Shown here: positions 7,552-15,050 of the stretch, piece after piece
Layout: each line of letters begins with the position of its first letter
How positions within the stretch are numbered: the first letter of the stretch is position 1
NCBI RefSeq assembly: GCF_012328925.1
Contig: NZ_JAAXLS010000027.1
Location: 1 to 64,000 of the forward strand
Length of the DNA stretch: 64,000 bases
Source of the DNA: Amycolatopsis acididurans
GTDB lineage: Bacteria; Actinomycetota; Actinomycetes; Mycobacteriales; Pseudonocardiaceae
Direction: 5' to 3'
Notes under the pieces: model-generated
Databases searched by the model: none
Seen by the model: only the letters and a program-made list of their open reading frames with translations
Told to the model about the DNA's origin: nothing
Translations under genes and position numbers: made by a program

Positions 7552-9594
7552 TCACTCCGCGAGCGGCTTAAGGACATAGCCGTCAACGACGTGAAGTTGA
7601 TGGGGTACCCCGGCCAACATTCTCTGTAGAGACCCGAGTTCTTCGGACGTAGCAAAGATAATTTGACGATTACCATCATCGTTGGCTGCACGCTCCAGCA
7701 ACGCGGAAAATGATACCTCTTTTGCGCTCTGCTGCCTCGGTTCATCGAAGATTAGAAGACCAGGATGATTTGTATCGGTTGTTCGAGCAGTCTCTAACAA
7801 GCCCAGGAGGTACGCCCAAACGACCCGAATTGAGTCCGATGCGGAGATATCAGCCTGTAAGTCGAAGTCATCGCGACGAGGCAGATAATCATCGCGTGAT
7901 ATCCCGAGCCTTTCATCTCTAAATGACCCAAAATCATAGGAACGGAGCTGGTCAATGAAGACGCGCTCCAGCACCGACAACTTGTTTTGGTCCGGGTCCG
8001 ACAGTCGATCCTTGGGCAAGTTGGCAAGGGAACCACGGACTCGACGGCCCTGCTCCGACAAGCGTTCCAGTTCCCCCAGAAGGACATAGAAGCGTTCAGT
8101 CACCGATTTGAGTTGATGAATGCGCTCCTGTAATCGAATTCGGCGCGCAACGTCTTCTTCGGCTGGTGATTCGCCAGGAGCTATAAGTGTCGAGCGGATT
8201 GAACGGATACGGTGACGAGCCTCTGCGGCGCGTCGACGCAGTGCAGCCAATCTTTCACGATTAGCATCAAGTACCTGCGCGGTATCACGCTCCATAACGG
8301 TGAAGAGTTCGATCTGCTGCTGAATGTAGTCGACGCTCTCTTGGGTTGACGAAGTCTGCAAAGGCGATTCTGCGCGCAGAAGGGAGGCCGGAATTTGTTG
8401 ATGGCACACGGGACAATCTTCGTGCAGTCGTGCCAATGATGCGGAACCAAGATTTTCGAGCTTCAGGATATCTTGATGTTCGCGCAGATCTTCTTTGAGT
8501 GCAAGCACACGGCTTCTGACGAGTTCAAGTTCACTCTCGTCGCGCAGAACTTGCTCGCGAAGCACGGCGCTCGTCTGCCGTATCGCGTCGGACTCTTCGA
8601 GTGCCGCGGAAAGGTCTGCCTCAAACTCGTTGGCAGCCCCATCAACCTCGCGGGTACCAATTGCATCCAACTCGACTTGCGATCGAATCGCGTCTTCGAT
8701 AACCCGTTCTACGGGCACCCAATCTCGTCCAACACTTTCAGCCAGAACAGGGTTCGTCGGGGGAGGCCATGCGACGGTTAGCTTCTCAGGGATGCCAATC
8801 AAAATCAGTCCGTCATTGGCAATTGATTCTTTGAACAAACGCACAGCGGCTCGCCAATTGTCCTGTAGAGACTTTTCTTCCGCCCGTAGTCGCAACTTCT
8901 CTGATTCAATTTGTCCAACGTCCAGCCTCAGTAGAAACTCGATAGCTCGGCGCTTGACATCTGGAACTCCGGAGAAATAGGGCATCTGGGCCTGAATTCC
9001 GCCCCAGCCTCTGCGCTGCTCCACGAACAGAAGGGGGAAAACCTGCTCCATGTATAACGGAACTTGCCGGCCGTCGGTAGCCGTCAAGAGCGGGAGTTCC
9101 CAACCGATGAAATCTGCTAGCCACCGATGAAAACCGAACGGATTCTGCGCCGCGCCCGCTCGGCCCACGTAGTAGTCTTGAACCGGATAATCGTCCGGAT
9201 CGGTCAAGGCAGGGCCGGTGACAACTCGAACAAGGCCAGCATCGATATCATCATCTTTGACCCACCGAGTCACCGTAGCTCTGGTGCCCTGTTCCCCTTC
9301 AATCTCCAAACTGACCCACGATGACAACACGGCAGTTTCGGCCTTTGTCGCAGCGTCATAGATTAGGCGATCGCGCATCGCCGACGTCACAGCTTGCGCC
9401 GGACGGTTTGTGATCATCCTTTCGAGACCTAATGCAAAAAGGAAGCTCTGCATGGACGTCGACTTCCCCCGTGAGTTGTCGGCGCGAAGAACCATGAGTC
9501 CGTCTGACAGGGGGATGTCTGCCCCGAACGGGCCAAGCTCGGTCTCGACCCGGAGACGGAGATGACACAAGCGAAGTTTCACCTTCGCCTCCAT
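7552..9594 (-). CDS. SMC/Rad50-like ATPase of an ABC-3C-type cassette
   Basis: This 680-residue ABC ATPase folds back through a long coiled coil. Walker A is ADNSRGKST (38-46; the usual first Gly is Ala). Long helical arms (about 225-390 and 410-530) flank a zinc hook, CPVC at 394-397. SASDSIRV (584-591) is in the place of the ABC signature, and Walker B is LLIFDEP (613-619). The C-terminus has the expected D-loop/switch strand (IIFATSEE). The start overlaps the middle gene by 16 bp. The gene is markedly more AT-rich than its surroundings, which suggests separate acquisition. Expected role: nucleic-acid sensing motor of a conflict system; a Rad50-type repair role is less likely without a Mre11 partner. 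Confidence 0.85.
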   Translation of the reverse strand: MEAKVKLRLCHLRLRVETELGPFGADIPLSDGLMVLRADNSRGKSTSMQSFLFALGLERMITNRPAQAVTSAMRDRLIYDAATKAETAVLSSWVSLEIEGEQGTRATVTRWVKDDDIDAGLVRVVTGPALTDPDDYPVQDYYVGRAGAAQNPFGFHRWLADFIGWELPLLTATDGRQVPLYMEQVFPLLFVEQRRGWGGIQAQMPYFSGVPDVKRRAIEFLLRLDVGQIESEKLRLRAEEKSLQDNWRAAVRLFKESIANDGLILIGIPEKLTVAWPPPTNPVLAESVGRDWVPVERVIEDAIRSQVELDAIGTREVDGAANEFEADLSAALEESDAIRQTSAVLREQVLRDESELELVRSRVLALKEDLREHQDILKLENLGSASLARLHEDCPVCHQQIPASLLRAESPLQTSSTQESVDYIQQQIELFTVMERDTAQVLDANRERLAALRRRAAEARHRIRSIRSTLIAPGESPAEEDVARRIRLQERIHQLKSVTERFYVLLGELERLSEQGRRVRGSLANLPKDRLSDPDQNKLSVLERVFIDQLRSYDFGSFRDERLGISRDDYLPRRDDFDLQADISASDSIRVVWAYLLGLLETARTTDTNHPGLLIFDEPRQQSAKEVSFSALLERAANDDGNRQIIFATSEELGSLQRMLAGVPHQLHVVDGYVLKPLAE

Positions 9595-10073
9595 TCCAGC
9601 AAACGCGCAACTTCTTTCTGTGTAACCTTGCCACCGAGACGATCGAGTCGAGCTCTTTCAACTTCGAAAGCATCACTCTTTTCAATTTCGGATACAACTT
9701 TTTTACTTGTGGTCGTTAACTTATAAACGTTCTTGTTCTTTTGCTCTAGCAACCCTAGCCCTACCGCCAAATCGATCGCTCTGTCTAGGGCTGGCTCAAA
9801 TCTGACAAGCGCCCGGTCGGGAAGGTCGTTGTTGGTTCGAAGGCTTATGATCAGATCGATATTTGCATCGCTGCGTACGGCCCAACTCAGCAATTGGAGC
9901 CCCTTCCAGCTTGCGCCTGCCCCATGGCTCTTGGCCACCAAGAGCAGAAGGAGCGGTATGCGACGCTCCGGCCGGAGCGATGCGGGAACCGGGTCTGGCC
10001 GTCGTTCGAACTGAAAAGGAACATCAAGTAGTGCTTCAAGGTCGCTATAGATTGGGTCAGACATCGCCGCCAC
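9579..10073 (-). CDS. Middle component of the ABC-3C-type cassette
   Basis: This 164-residue protein has no recognised enzyme motif. The pattern is a hydrophobic helix RRIPLLLLLVAKSHGAGASW, a helix-rich centre, then GLLEQKNKNVYKLTTTSKKV, which looks like the wing of a winged helix, and a basic tail. ABC-three-component systems are described as having a small MC protein between effector and ATPase; size, position and the overlaps on both sides (17 bp upstream, 16 bp downstream) fit. Assignment rests mainly on context. Confidence 0.6.
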   Translation of the reverse strand: MAAMSDPIYSDLEALLDVPFQFERRPDPVPASLRPERRIPLLLLLVAKSHGAGASWKGLQLLSWAVRSDANIDLIISLRTNNDLPDRALVRFEPALDRAIDLAVGLGLLEQKNKNVYKLTTTSKKVVSEIEKSDAFEVERARLDRLGGKVTQKEVARLLEWRRR

Positions 10074-10995
10074 CGAAACTGAGAGGACATCTCATGAGCC
10101 ACTCCCCAACTTGCCCCATGGCAAGTCGCTGCGCGTCGCCCGGCCGAATTCCTCCCACGTTCGTAAGAAGCTCTTTTTCGTACTCCTTTATCAAACCTAG
10201 AATTCGCTGATTCGAGGGCGTTGGATCTAGTTCACTTTCCAGTTCTAGATGTTCTTGGCGAAGCTGCCGTTGCAGCTCGATTGCTTCCCAAGTTGCGGGC
10301 CAGCTCGTCAAGCTGTCCATGATCTTTTGCTTGACGAGAAAGGCCCGAATCAGCTTGTTTCGCAGGGGAGCGATGTTTACGCTCATGATCTGCTCTTTGA
10401 GCTGCTCCAGCTTCCCGTCCAGCGTTTGCGCTAGTGCCGGTTTGTTACCTTCGAATTCACTAATGTAGTCATTTGGAATTTCGAGGTCATGAATCAGGAC
10501 CTTCGCGGTATCGTCTTGCAGTGCCGCCTGAAATTCTGCGGGATAGTCATGCGGCGTCTTAAGGCGGATCGAAAAATTTGAACTAATGAAACTCAGGTTG
10601 TAGCCGCGAATAATACCCGCGCGCTTCGCGGCGTATTCGATCAGCTCTGAAGCGTGGTACTCGGGGACCAATAGGAAGTAGCTTTGCAATACGACGCCAT
10701 CGAGCATTGATTCAAGCTTGACGGCATTTTTCTTCAATTTTTCTGTGTCTCGGTAGAGCTTTTGTTTTTGCTTGTCGGTTCGATGTCTCAAGTTGGCAGA
10801 ATCCCTATCGGCGTAAGCCTGGTAGGCGATGCCGTCGGTCGAGAACCCTTCGATCCCACAGTCGCCGCCCATTTCGGCGGGTATGTAAACCAAATCTGCA
10901 GGTGAATACCGCCGTCTGAGCAATCCCCAAAAGTACTCTTCGAAGGCGTCGCCAGGGTCGGCAGCTGGAGTGCGGTCAGGGTCGATCATCGACAT
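10057..10995 (-). CDS. Putative PD-(D/E)XK-like effector of the ABC-3C-type cassette
   Basis: This 312-residue protein comes first in the three-gene unit. The N-terminal ~90 residues resemble a restriction-endonuclease-like core: FEEYFWGLLRRRY (18-30), then GGDCGIEGF (43-51) with D45 and E49, then AYQAYAD (57-63), with Gln where Lys is often found. A lysine-rich helix (RTDKQKQKLYRDTEKLKKN) follows. The remainder is helical with unknown function (about 190-312) and could be the part that docks on the MC protein. Low GC like its partners. Nuclease activity is inferred from pattern only. Confidence 0.6.
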   Translation of the reverse strand: MSMIDPDRTPAADPGDAFEEYFWGLLRRRYSPADLVYIPAEMGGDCGIEGFSTDGIAYQAYADRDSANLRHRTDKQKQKLYRDTEKLKKNAVKLESMLDGVVLQSYFLLVPEYHASELIEYAAKRAGIIRGYNLSFISSNFSIRLKTPHDYPAEFQAALQDDTAKVLIHDLEIPNDYISEFEGNKPALAQTLDGKLEQLKEQIMSVNIAPLRNKLIRAFLVKQKIMDSLTSWPATWEAIELQRQLRQEHLELESELDPTPSNQRILGLIKEYEKELLTNVGGIRPGDAQRLAMGQVGEWLMRCPLSFGGGDV

Positions 10996-11067
10996 TCGAT
11001 AGCCCGCTTAGATTCAGAGGAGAGCCCAAGCGTGCATGACTGCGCTCGCTTCGACGAACGCTGCGAC

Positions 11068-11086
11068 GCAACGTGAGTCACGTTGC
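11068..11086. promoter_or_regulatory. Perfect 19-bp palindrome upstream of the three-gene cassette
   Basis: GCAACGTGA-G-TCACGTTGC has 9-bp arms around one base, 73 bp upstream of the start of the first cassette gene (10995). It is a good candidate operator or promoter-linked site for that operon. No dedicated regulator gene lies beside it, so an autoregulatory role of the middle protein or a host factor would have to be assumed. Confidence 0.5.
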
Positions 11087-11840
11087 CGACAGCGGAGGCG
11101 TCACACCCTGCCTGCATTTCCTCGTATCCCACTGCAGCACCATCCACCTTTGCCACACGTAGTTATCCATTGAACACCGTAGTCACTTGATCGCCTTGAG
11201 TGAAGCGCCCCCATATGTTGGCAAGGTGCGTACTCGTTACATCATTACCCGATTGCATCTTTACTTGTTGGGCGTACTTGGCTATTGCGCGACGCTCTCG
11301 TTGTTGTCCACCTCGTCGCAGTACGTTCGCGCGATCATCCCGCCAAGTGAGAATCATCTTGGTGCCGAACTTGGCTCTAATGGATCAAGGCGCGCCGCCG
11401 GCGGCGGCGCGCTCGGCCTGTCACGTTGGCGACGGCACGTGTCCCGACGCGCGGCTTACGGCGGGCTGCCGCTCCGCTCCGCCCGCCGAGCCGCGTGGCC
11501 CGAGTGGGTCGCGGTTCCCGGCAGCGCAACCCCCGGCGTCGCGCGGGAGCCAAGTGGGCGAACACCGACAACACGCGAGATGCCCGGCACGCTCCAACTC
11601 CAAACAGAGCGAGCGGCGCCCCCAGGCGGCCGAAGATTGCTCATGTTCACTTACGTCGTGCAACGCGTCCGGTCCATTACCGTACGTGCGTAACGAGTTG
11701 GTCACCAGCCCCGACGCCCGATCATGACAACGGCCGGTAGCACCGCGTCAAGGCGGGAAAGAGTACCTTGACCCGGCCCTACCGACCGCGTTCTTGGCTT
11801 CGTGTCGGGGTGGTGGAGGGGTGTGGTCGGGAGCCCGCGG
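11087..11840. other. Gene-free stretch at the right end of the AICE
   Basis: About 750 bp with no convincing gene. The left part (11150-11370) is AT-richer and looks like decayed sequence. The right part is very GC-rich, with a near-palindromic GC run around 11389-11410. Several open frames exist, but none has a ribosome-binding site plus recognisable protein character. Confidence 0.5.
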
Positions 11841-11841
11841 G

Positions 11842-11884
11842 CGTGCCATTCCCGTGCCATTAGGCGGGGTCAACAGGAGTCAAA
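11842..11884 (+). repeat. Short direct repeats near the attachment site (possible integrase arm sites)
   Basis: CGTGCCATT occurs at 11842-11850 and 11853-11861 (11-bp period, about one helical turn), and GTCAA occurs at 11869-11873 and 11879-11883. Short helically phased repeats beside the crossover site are typical of arm-type binding sites for tyrosine integrases. Function is inferred from position. Confidence 0.45.
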
Positions 11885-11946
11885 CGGGGACCCGCGAGAC
11901 ACCCTCTCTGCCTGGTCAGCGGGCTAGCGATGGCTGATCTTGAAAT

Positions 11947-11989
11947 CTTCCAAACTGGCTACGCGGGTTCGATTCCCGTCGCCCGCTCC
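11947..11989 (+). other. Attachment site: 3' fragment of tRNA-Gly(TCC)
   Basis: The sequence from the anticodon loop (CTTCCAA) through CTACGCGGGTTCGATTCCCG to GTCGCCCGCTCC matches the 3' half of actinobacterial tRNA-Gly(TCC), including the complete T-arm. The upstream part does not form the D-arm or anticodon stem, so this is not a working tRNA. It is the chromosome-side copy left when an element integrates into a tRNA 3' end. The intact tRNA-Gly should lie at the other junction, outside the window and in the same orientation. Confidence 0.85.
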
Positions 11990-12051
11990 GAGATGGGCAC
12001 CGTGTGCTCACGCCCCCGTCGGGGGGTTCGCCTTGTCTCTTCGCCATTTTT

Positions 12052-12095
12052 CCGGGGGTTGAACCCCCGTGCCCCCACCAGGGGCTTTGCCCCTG
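12052..12095 (+). terminator. Two hairpins downstream of the tRNA fragment
   Basis: CGGGGGTTGAACCCCCG (about 12053-12069) and CAGGGGCTTTGCCCCTG (12079-12095) are two stable hairpins in tandem after the tRNA-Gly remnant. They probably served as terminators for the original tRNA gene. No long U-run follows, as is usual in this group. Confidence 0.55.
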
Positions 12096-12190
12096 AACCC
12101 CCGTTCGGTGCCAGTCAGTCCGCGTGCGGCGGTGAGTTTTGTCGGTGTGGCGGGTCAACATGAGCAGCGAGACCCGACCTAGGAGGGCAC

Positions 12191-12667
12191 ATGACCACCA
12201 AGCCGCTCATCACCTGCCTCTGGTTCGACGGACAGGCCGTTGACGCCGCGCACTTCTACGCCGACGTCTTCTCCGACGTCAAGATCGGCGACACGGTGCT
12301 CTACCCCGACGGCACGCCCACACCGGGCCAGGTGATGACCATCGAGTTCGAGATCAACGGGCAGAAGTTCGTCGGGCTCAACGGCGGGCCGCAGTTCAAG
12401 TTCAACGAATCGATCTCGTTCCAGGTTTTCTGCGACGGGCAGGACGAGGTGGACTACTACTGGAACGCACTCACCGCCGACGGCGGCGAGGAAGGCCCAT
12501 GTGGCTGGGTGAAAGACAAGTTCGGCCTGTCCTGGCAGGTCATTCCCGAGCAGTTCGCCGACTACGTGACCGGGCCCGACCCGGCCGGCGCCCAGCGTGC
12601 GACGCAGGCGATGTTCGGCATGAAGAAGCTCGACGTCGAAGCGCTGCGCAAGGCGTACGAGGGCTGA
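12191..12667 (+). CDS. VOC-family protein (PhnB / 3-demethylubiquinone-methyltransferase-like)
   Basis: This 158-residue protein of the PF06983 type starts ITCLWFDGQAVDAAHFYADV, has GQVMTIEFEINGQKFVGLNG in the middle, and GPCGWVKDKFGLSWQVIP near the end, all standard for this vicinal-oxygen-chelate subgroup. These proteins are often over-annotated as methyltransferases; the actual substrate is unknown. The ATG follows AGGAGGGCAC. It is the first chromosomal gene after the element and faces the SnoaL/LLM pair across a shared terminator. Confidence 0.85.
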   Translation: MTTKPLITCLWFDGQAVDAAHFYADVFSDVKIGDTVLYPDGTPTPGQVMTIEFEINGQKFVGLNGGPQFKFNESISFQVFCDGQDEVDYYWNALTADGGEEGPCGWVKDKFGLSWQVIPEQFADYVTGPDPAGAQRATQAMFGMKKLDVEALRKAYEG

Positions 12668-12671
12668 CCGG

Positions 12672-12697
12672 CGGGCGGCGCGGACGCACGCCGCCCG
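12672..12697. terminator. Bidirectional terminator hairpin
   Basis: CGGGCGGCG-CGGACGCA-CGCCGCCCG is a perfect 9-bp stem between the convergent VOC gene (ends 12667) and the SnoaL-like gene (ends 12705). Confidence 0.65.
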
Positions 12698-12704
12698 ACC
12701 ACCG

Positions 12705-13151
12705 TTACGAACCCACCTGCCGCGCGGTAGCCATCGCGCGCTCGGTCTCCCAGAACGCCCGCATCGACACCACGAGCCCCTCGGCGTCGACCCGGTAGAC
12801 GAACACGCCGTCCGTGTCGACCCGGTACCCGCCCGGCAGATACGACGTGATGGTCCCGACGTTGGCCACCTCGTCGCCCGCCGCATGCGAATCCCGCATC
12901 ACGAAATCGAACCGCTCGACCTTCGCGATCGCGAGATCCCAGAACCCCGAGATGCCCTCGCGCCCGTGGTGCCCCTTGCCCTCCTCGTCGAACATCGACG
13001 GGCCGACCGGGTCCTCGACGACCCCGTCCGGCGCGAACAGCGACACCCATTCGTCCTTCGCGCCGCGCACCACGGCGTTCATCGACCGCCACGCCGCGAC
13101 CCGCGCCGGCGGCTGCTCGGCCTCGGGATCCCAGCAGACCTCAATCGTCAC
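12705..13151 (-). CDS. SnoaL/NTF2-like protein (ketosteroid-isomerase fold)
   Basis: This 148-residue cone-shaped alpha+beta protein of the SnoaL-like group carries an N-terminal helix (ARVAAWRSMNAVVRGAKDEW), then LFAPDGVVEDPVGPSMFD, the usual start of the pocket, and a GDEVANVGTITSYLPGGYRV strand region. Substrate unknown. It begins 9 nt after the LLM oxidoreductase stop on the same strand, so the two are co-transcribed and probably act on the same lipid-like or polyketide-like substrate. Confidence 0.8.
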   Translation of the reverse strand: MTIEVCWDPEAEQPPARVAAWRSMNAVVRGAKDEWVSLFAPDGVVEDPVGPSMFDEEGKGHHGREGISGFWDLAIAKVERFDFVMRDSHAAGDEVANVGTITSYLPGGYRVDTDGVFVYRVDAEGLVVSMRAFWETERAMATARQVGS

Positions 13152-13160
13152 AACGCACTC

Positions 13161-14030
13161 CTAGAACTTCGAGATGATCTCGTCGGCGAACTTCTTGATG
13201 GCGTCCTTCTTCGGCCCGACCGGGTCCCCGAAGGAAAGCCCGTCGAAGATCCACGGCTGCGTGACCACGTCGGTCACCCCGATTTCAGCCTGCTCGCGGT
13301 ACCCGTCCAGCCCGAACCGGTCGATGCACACGGCCTGGATCTCGAACGGCTCGTCGGCGCGCCCGTACTCCTCGCGCAGCGCGGCCAGCCGGTCGATCGT
13401 CGTGCGCAGGTCGTCGAGCTTCATCATCGCGCTCGACCACCCGTCCGACACCCGCGCGGCGCGGCGCAGCGCGACCTCGGTGTGCCCACCGATGTAGAAC
13501 GGCACGTGCTCCGAGGGTGCCGGGCTCATCTGCAGCTTGTCGAAGTCGAAGAACCGCCCGTGGTACTCGACCATCCCGCCGCTGAGGATCAGCCGCAGCA
13601 CGTCGATCGCCTCGTCCACCCGCTTGCCGCGGTTGGCGTACGGCGCGCCGCACCATTCGAACTCCTCCGGCGACCACCCGACGCCGAGCCCCAGCCCGAA
13701 CCGGTCGCCGGTGAACGCCGCGACCGACCCGACCTGCCGGGCCAGCAGCACCGGATTGCGCGAGCCGAGCTTGAGCACCGAGGTGTAGAACCGGATCCGG
13801 CTGGTCACCGCGCCCATCGCCGCGACGGCCACCAGCGGGTCCGCCCACGGCGTCTCGGCGTCCCAGAACCGGTTGCCGTCGGGAGTGTAGGGATAGTCGG
13901 CGGACACCTTTTCCGAATAGAACAGCGAGTCTGGCAGCACCACCGAGGCGAAGCCGCACTCCTCCGCCGTCTGTGCGAGCTCGGTGAACTGCTCGAGGGG
14001 GTTCATCGCGACCGAGAGGCTGAACTTCAT
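13161..14030 (-). CDS. LLM-class F420-dependent oxidoreductase
   Basis: This 289-residue luciferase-like TIM barrel shows FTELAQTAEECGFASVVLPD at residues 15-34, the RIRFYTSVLKLGSRNPVLLA strand, then FGLGLGVGWSPEEFEWCG, diagnostic of F420-dependent members in Actinobacteria. The C-terminus (GVTDVVTQPWIF) closes the barrel. It oxidises or reduces an unknown organic substrate with F420. Lead gene of a two-gene operon with the SnoaL-like protein. Confidence 0.85.
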   Translation of the reverse strand: MKFSLSVAMNPLEQFTELAQTAEECGFASVVLPDSLFYSEKVSADYPYTPDGNRFWDAETPWADPLVAVAAMGAVTSRIRFYTSVLKLGSRNPVLLARQVGSVAAFTGDRFGLGLGVGWSPEEFEWCGAPYANRGKRVDEAIDVLRLILSGGMVEYHGRFFDFDKLQMSPAPSEHVPFYIGGHTEVALRRAARVSDGWSSAMMKLDDLRTTIDRLAALREEYGRADEPFEIQAVCIDRFGLDGYREQAEIGVTDVVTQPWIFDGLSFGDPVGPKKDAIKKFADEIISKF

Positions 14031-14199
14031 ACCCGCGAGACTATAACGTGTTCTATTTTACGTCGAGTGCGAAACACCTGGCCCGGCGCATCAGGTGGCG
14101 AGATCGAGCACCAGCACGGGTGCCGGGTGGTTCCCGGGAACCAATTGGCTAGTGTCCACGTTGTCCGGTTCAAGACACCGAACCCGTGGGGAGTGACCG

Positions 14200-15000
14200 A
14201 TGGGCACCGCGATCACCGTGATCGTGCTCGTACTGATCATCGTCGGCGGTATCGCGTTCTTCGCGCGGTCGCAGGCGCAGGCGCGGCAGCGCCAGCTCGA
14301 GGACGCCAAGGCCGACGCCCGGCGGCTCGTCGAGCGCCTCGGCGGCCAGGTGCTCAACCTGACCGGCACCGACGTCGCCTCCCAGCAGGCGCTGGCCGAC
14401 GCCTCGGAGCGGTACAACGCCGCCGGTTCCCAGCTGGAGCAGGCCAAAACCGCCGAGCAGGCCAGGCTGGTCAAGGAAACCGCGCTCGAAGGCCTCTACT
14501 ACGTCCGCGCGGCGCGCACCGCCATGGGCATCGACCCCGGCCCGAAGCTGCCCGAGGAAATCCAGCGCGAGCAGGCCGGCAAGGTGACCGAGCACCGCAA
14601 GGTCGACGTCGAGGGCCAGAGCTACGAGGCCTCCCCCGACCCCGGTGCCGGCACGCCGTACTACTACCCCGGTGGCCGCGTGGCCGGGCGGCCGGTGCCG
14701 CAGGGCTGGTACAGCACGCCGTGGTGGAAGACCGCGCTGGTCGCGGGCGCCTGGGGCATCGGCTCGATGCTCCTGTTCGACGCGATGTTCTCCGGCATGT
14801 CGGGCATCGCCAGCGCGCAGGCCTGGGAGTCCGGCTACGACGCGGGCCAGGAGGACGCCATGGCCGACATGGGTGACGGCGGAGACATGGGCGGCGACAT
14901 GGGTGCAGACATGGGCGGCGATTCCGGCGGAGACTTCGGTGGCGCCGATTTCGGCGGAGACTTCGGTGGTGGCGACTTCGGCGGCGGAATGGACTTCTAG
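14200..15000 (+). CDS. Membrane protein with coiled coil and Gly/Asp/Phe-rich tail
   Basis: This 266-residue protein is of unknown function. A single N-terminal membrane segment (about residues 3-22) is followed by a charged helical region rich in Gln/Arg/Ala (about 25-130; ASERYNAAGSQLEQAKTAEQ). A second hydrophobic stretch lies at about 182-208 (AWGIGSMLLFDAMFSGMSGI). The last ~45 residues are almost only Gly, Asp, Met, Phe and Ala in GGDM and GGDFGG patterns. GGGGAG lies before the ATG. The tail is acidic and probably disordered. It ends at a strong terminator. Confidence 0.7.
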   Translation: MGTAITVIVLVLIIVGGIAFFARSQAQARQRQLEDAKADARRLVERLGGQVLNLTGTDVASQQALADASERYNAAGSQLEQAKTAEQARLVKETALEGLYYVRAARTAMGIDPGPKLPEEIQREQAGKVTEHRKVDVEGQSYEASPDPGAGTPYYYPGGRVAGRPVPQGWYSTPWWKTALVAGAWGIGSMLLFDAMFSGMSGIASAQAWESGYDAGQEDAMADMGDGGDMGGDMGADMGGDSGGDFGGADFGGDFGGGDFGGGMDF

Positions 15001-15015
15001 CCGCACCGGCGGCCG

Positions 15016-15041
15016 GGCCCCTCGCGACAGCACGAGGGGCC
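15016..15041 (+). terminator. Terminator hairpin
   Basis: GGCCCCTCG-CGACAGCA-CGAGGGGCC followed by TGTTTC, just after the membrane-protein gene and before the convergent nei2 gene; probably works in both directions. Confidence 0.75.
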
Positions 15042-15050
15042 TGTTTCGCT

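Larger units (their letters stand above)
1..11989. mobile_element. Right part of an integrated AICE (pSAM2-like element)
   Basis: Integrase, excisionase, rolling-circle-type Rep, FtsK/TraB-like pump, GntR regulator and small transfer-region genes lie in one overlapping minus-strand operon, which is the standard core of actinomycete integrative and conjugative elements. The right boundary is a 3' fragment of tRNA-Gly(TCC) at 11947-11989. Such elements target tRNA 3' ends, so the intact tRNA and the other junction should lie left of this window. Cargo at 5687-10995 separates the core from the right junction. The integrase is interrupted by an IS, so the copy is probably fixed in place unless another integrase acts on it. 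Confidence 0.88.

Noticed and set aside
11187-11693. 168-codon plus-strand frame at the AICE right end
   Set aside because: No ribosome-binding site, composition changes abruptly within it, and no domain is recognisable.
11921-11989. Complete tRNA gene
   Set aside because: Only the anticodon loop, T-arm and acceptor 3' strand match tRNA-Gly(TCC); the 5' half cannot form the D-arm or anticodon stem.
12885-14876. 663-codon open frame on the plus strand
   Set aside because: Antisense to the SnoaL and LLM genes and out of frame with the membrane-protein gene.
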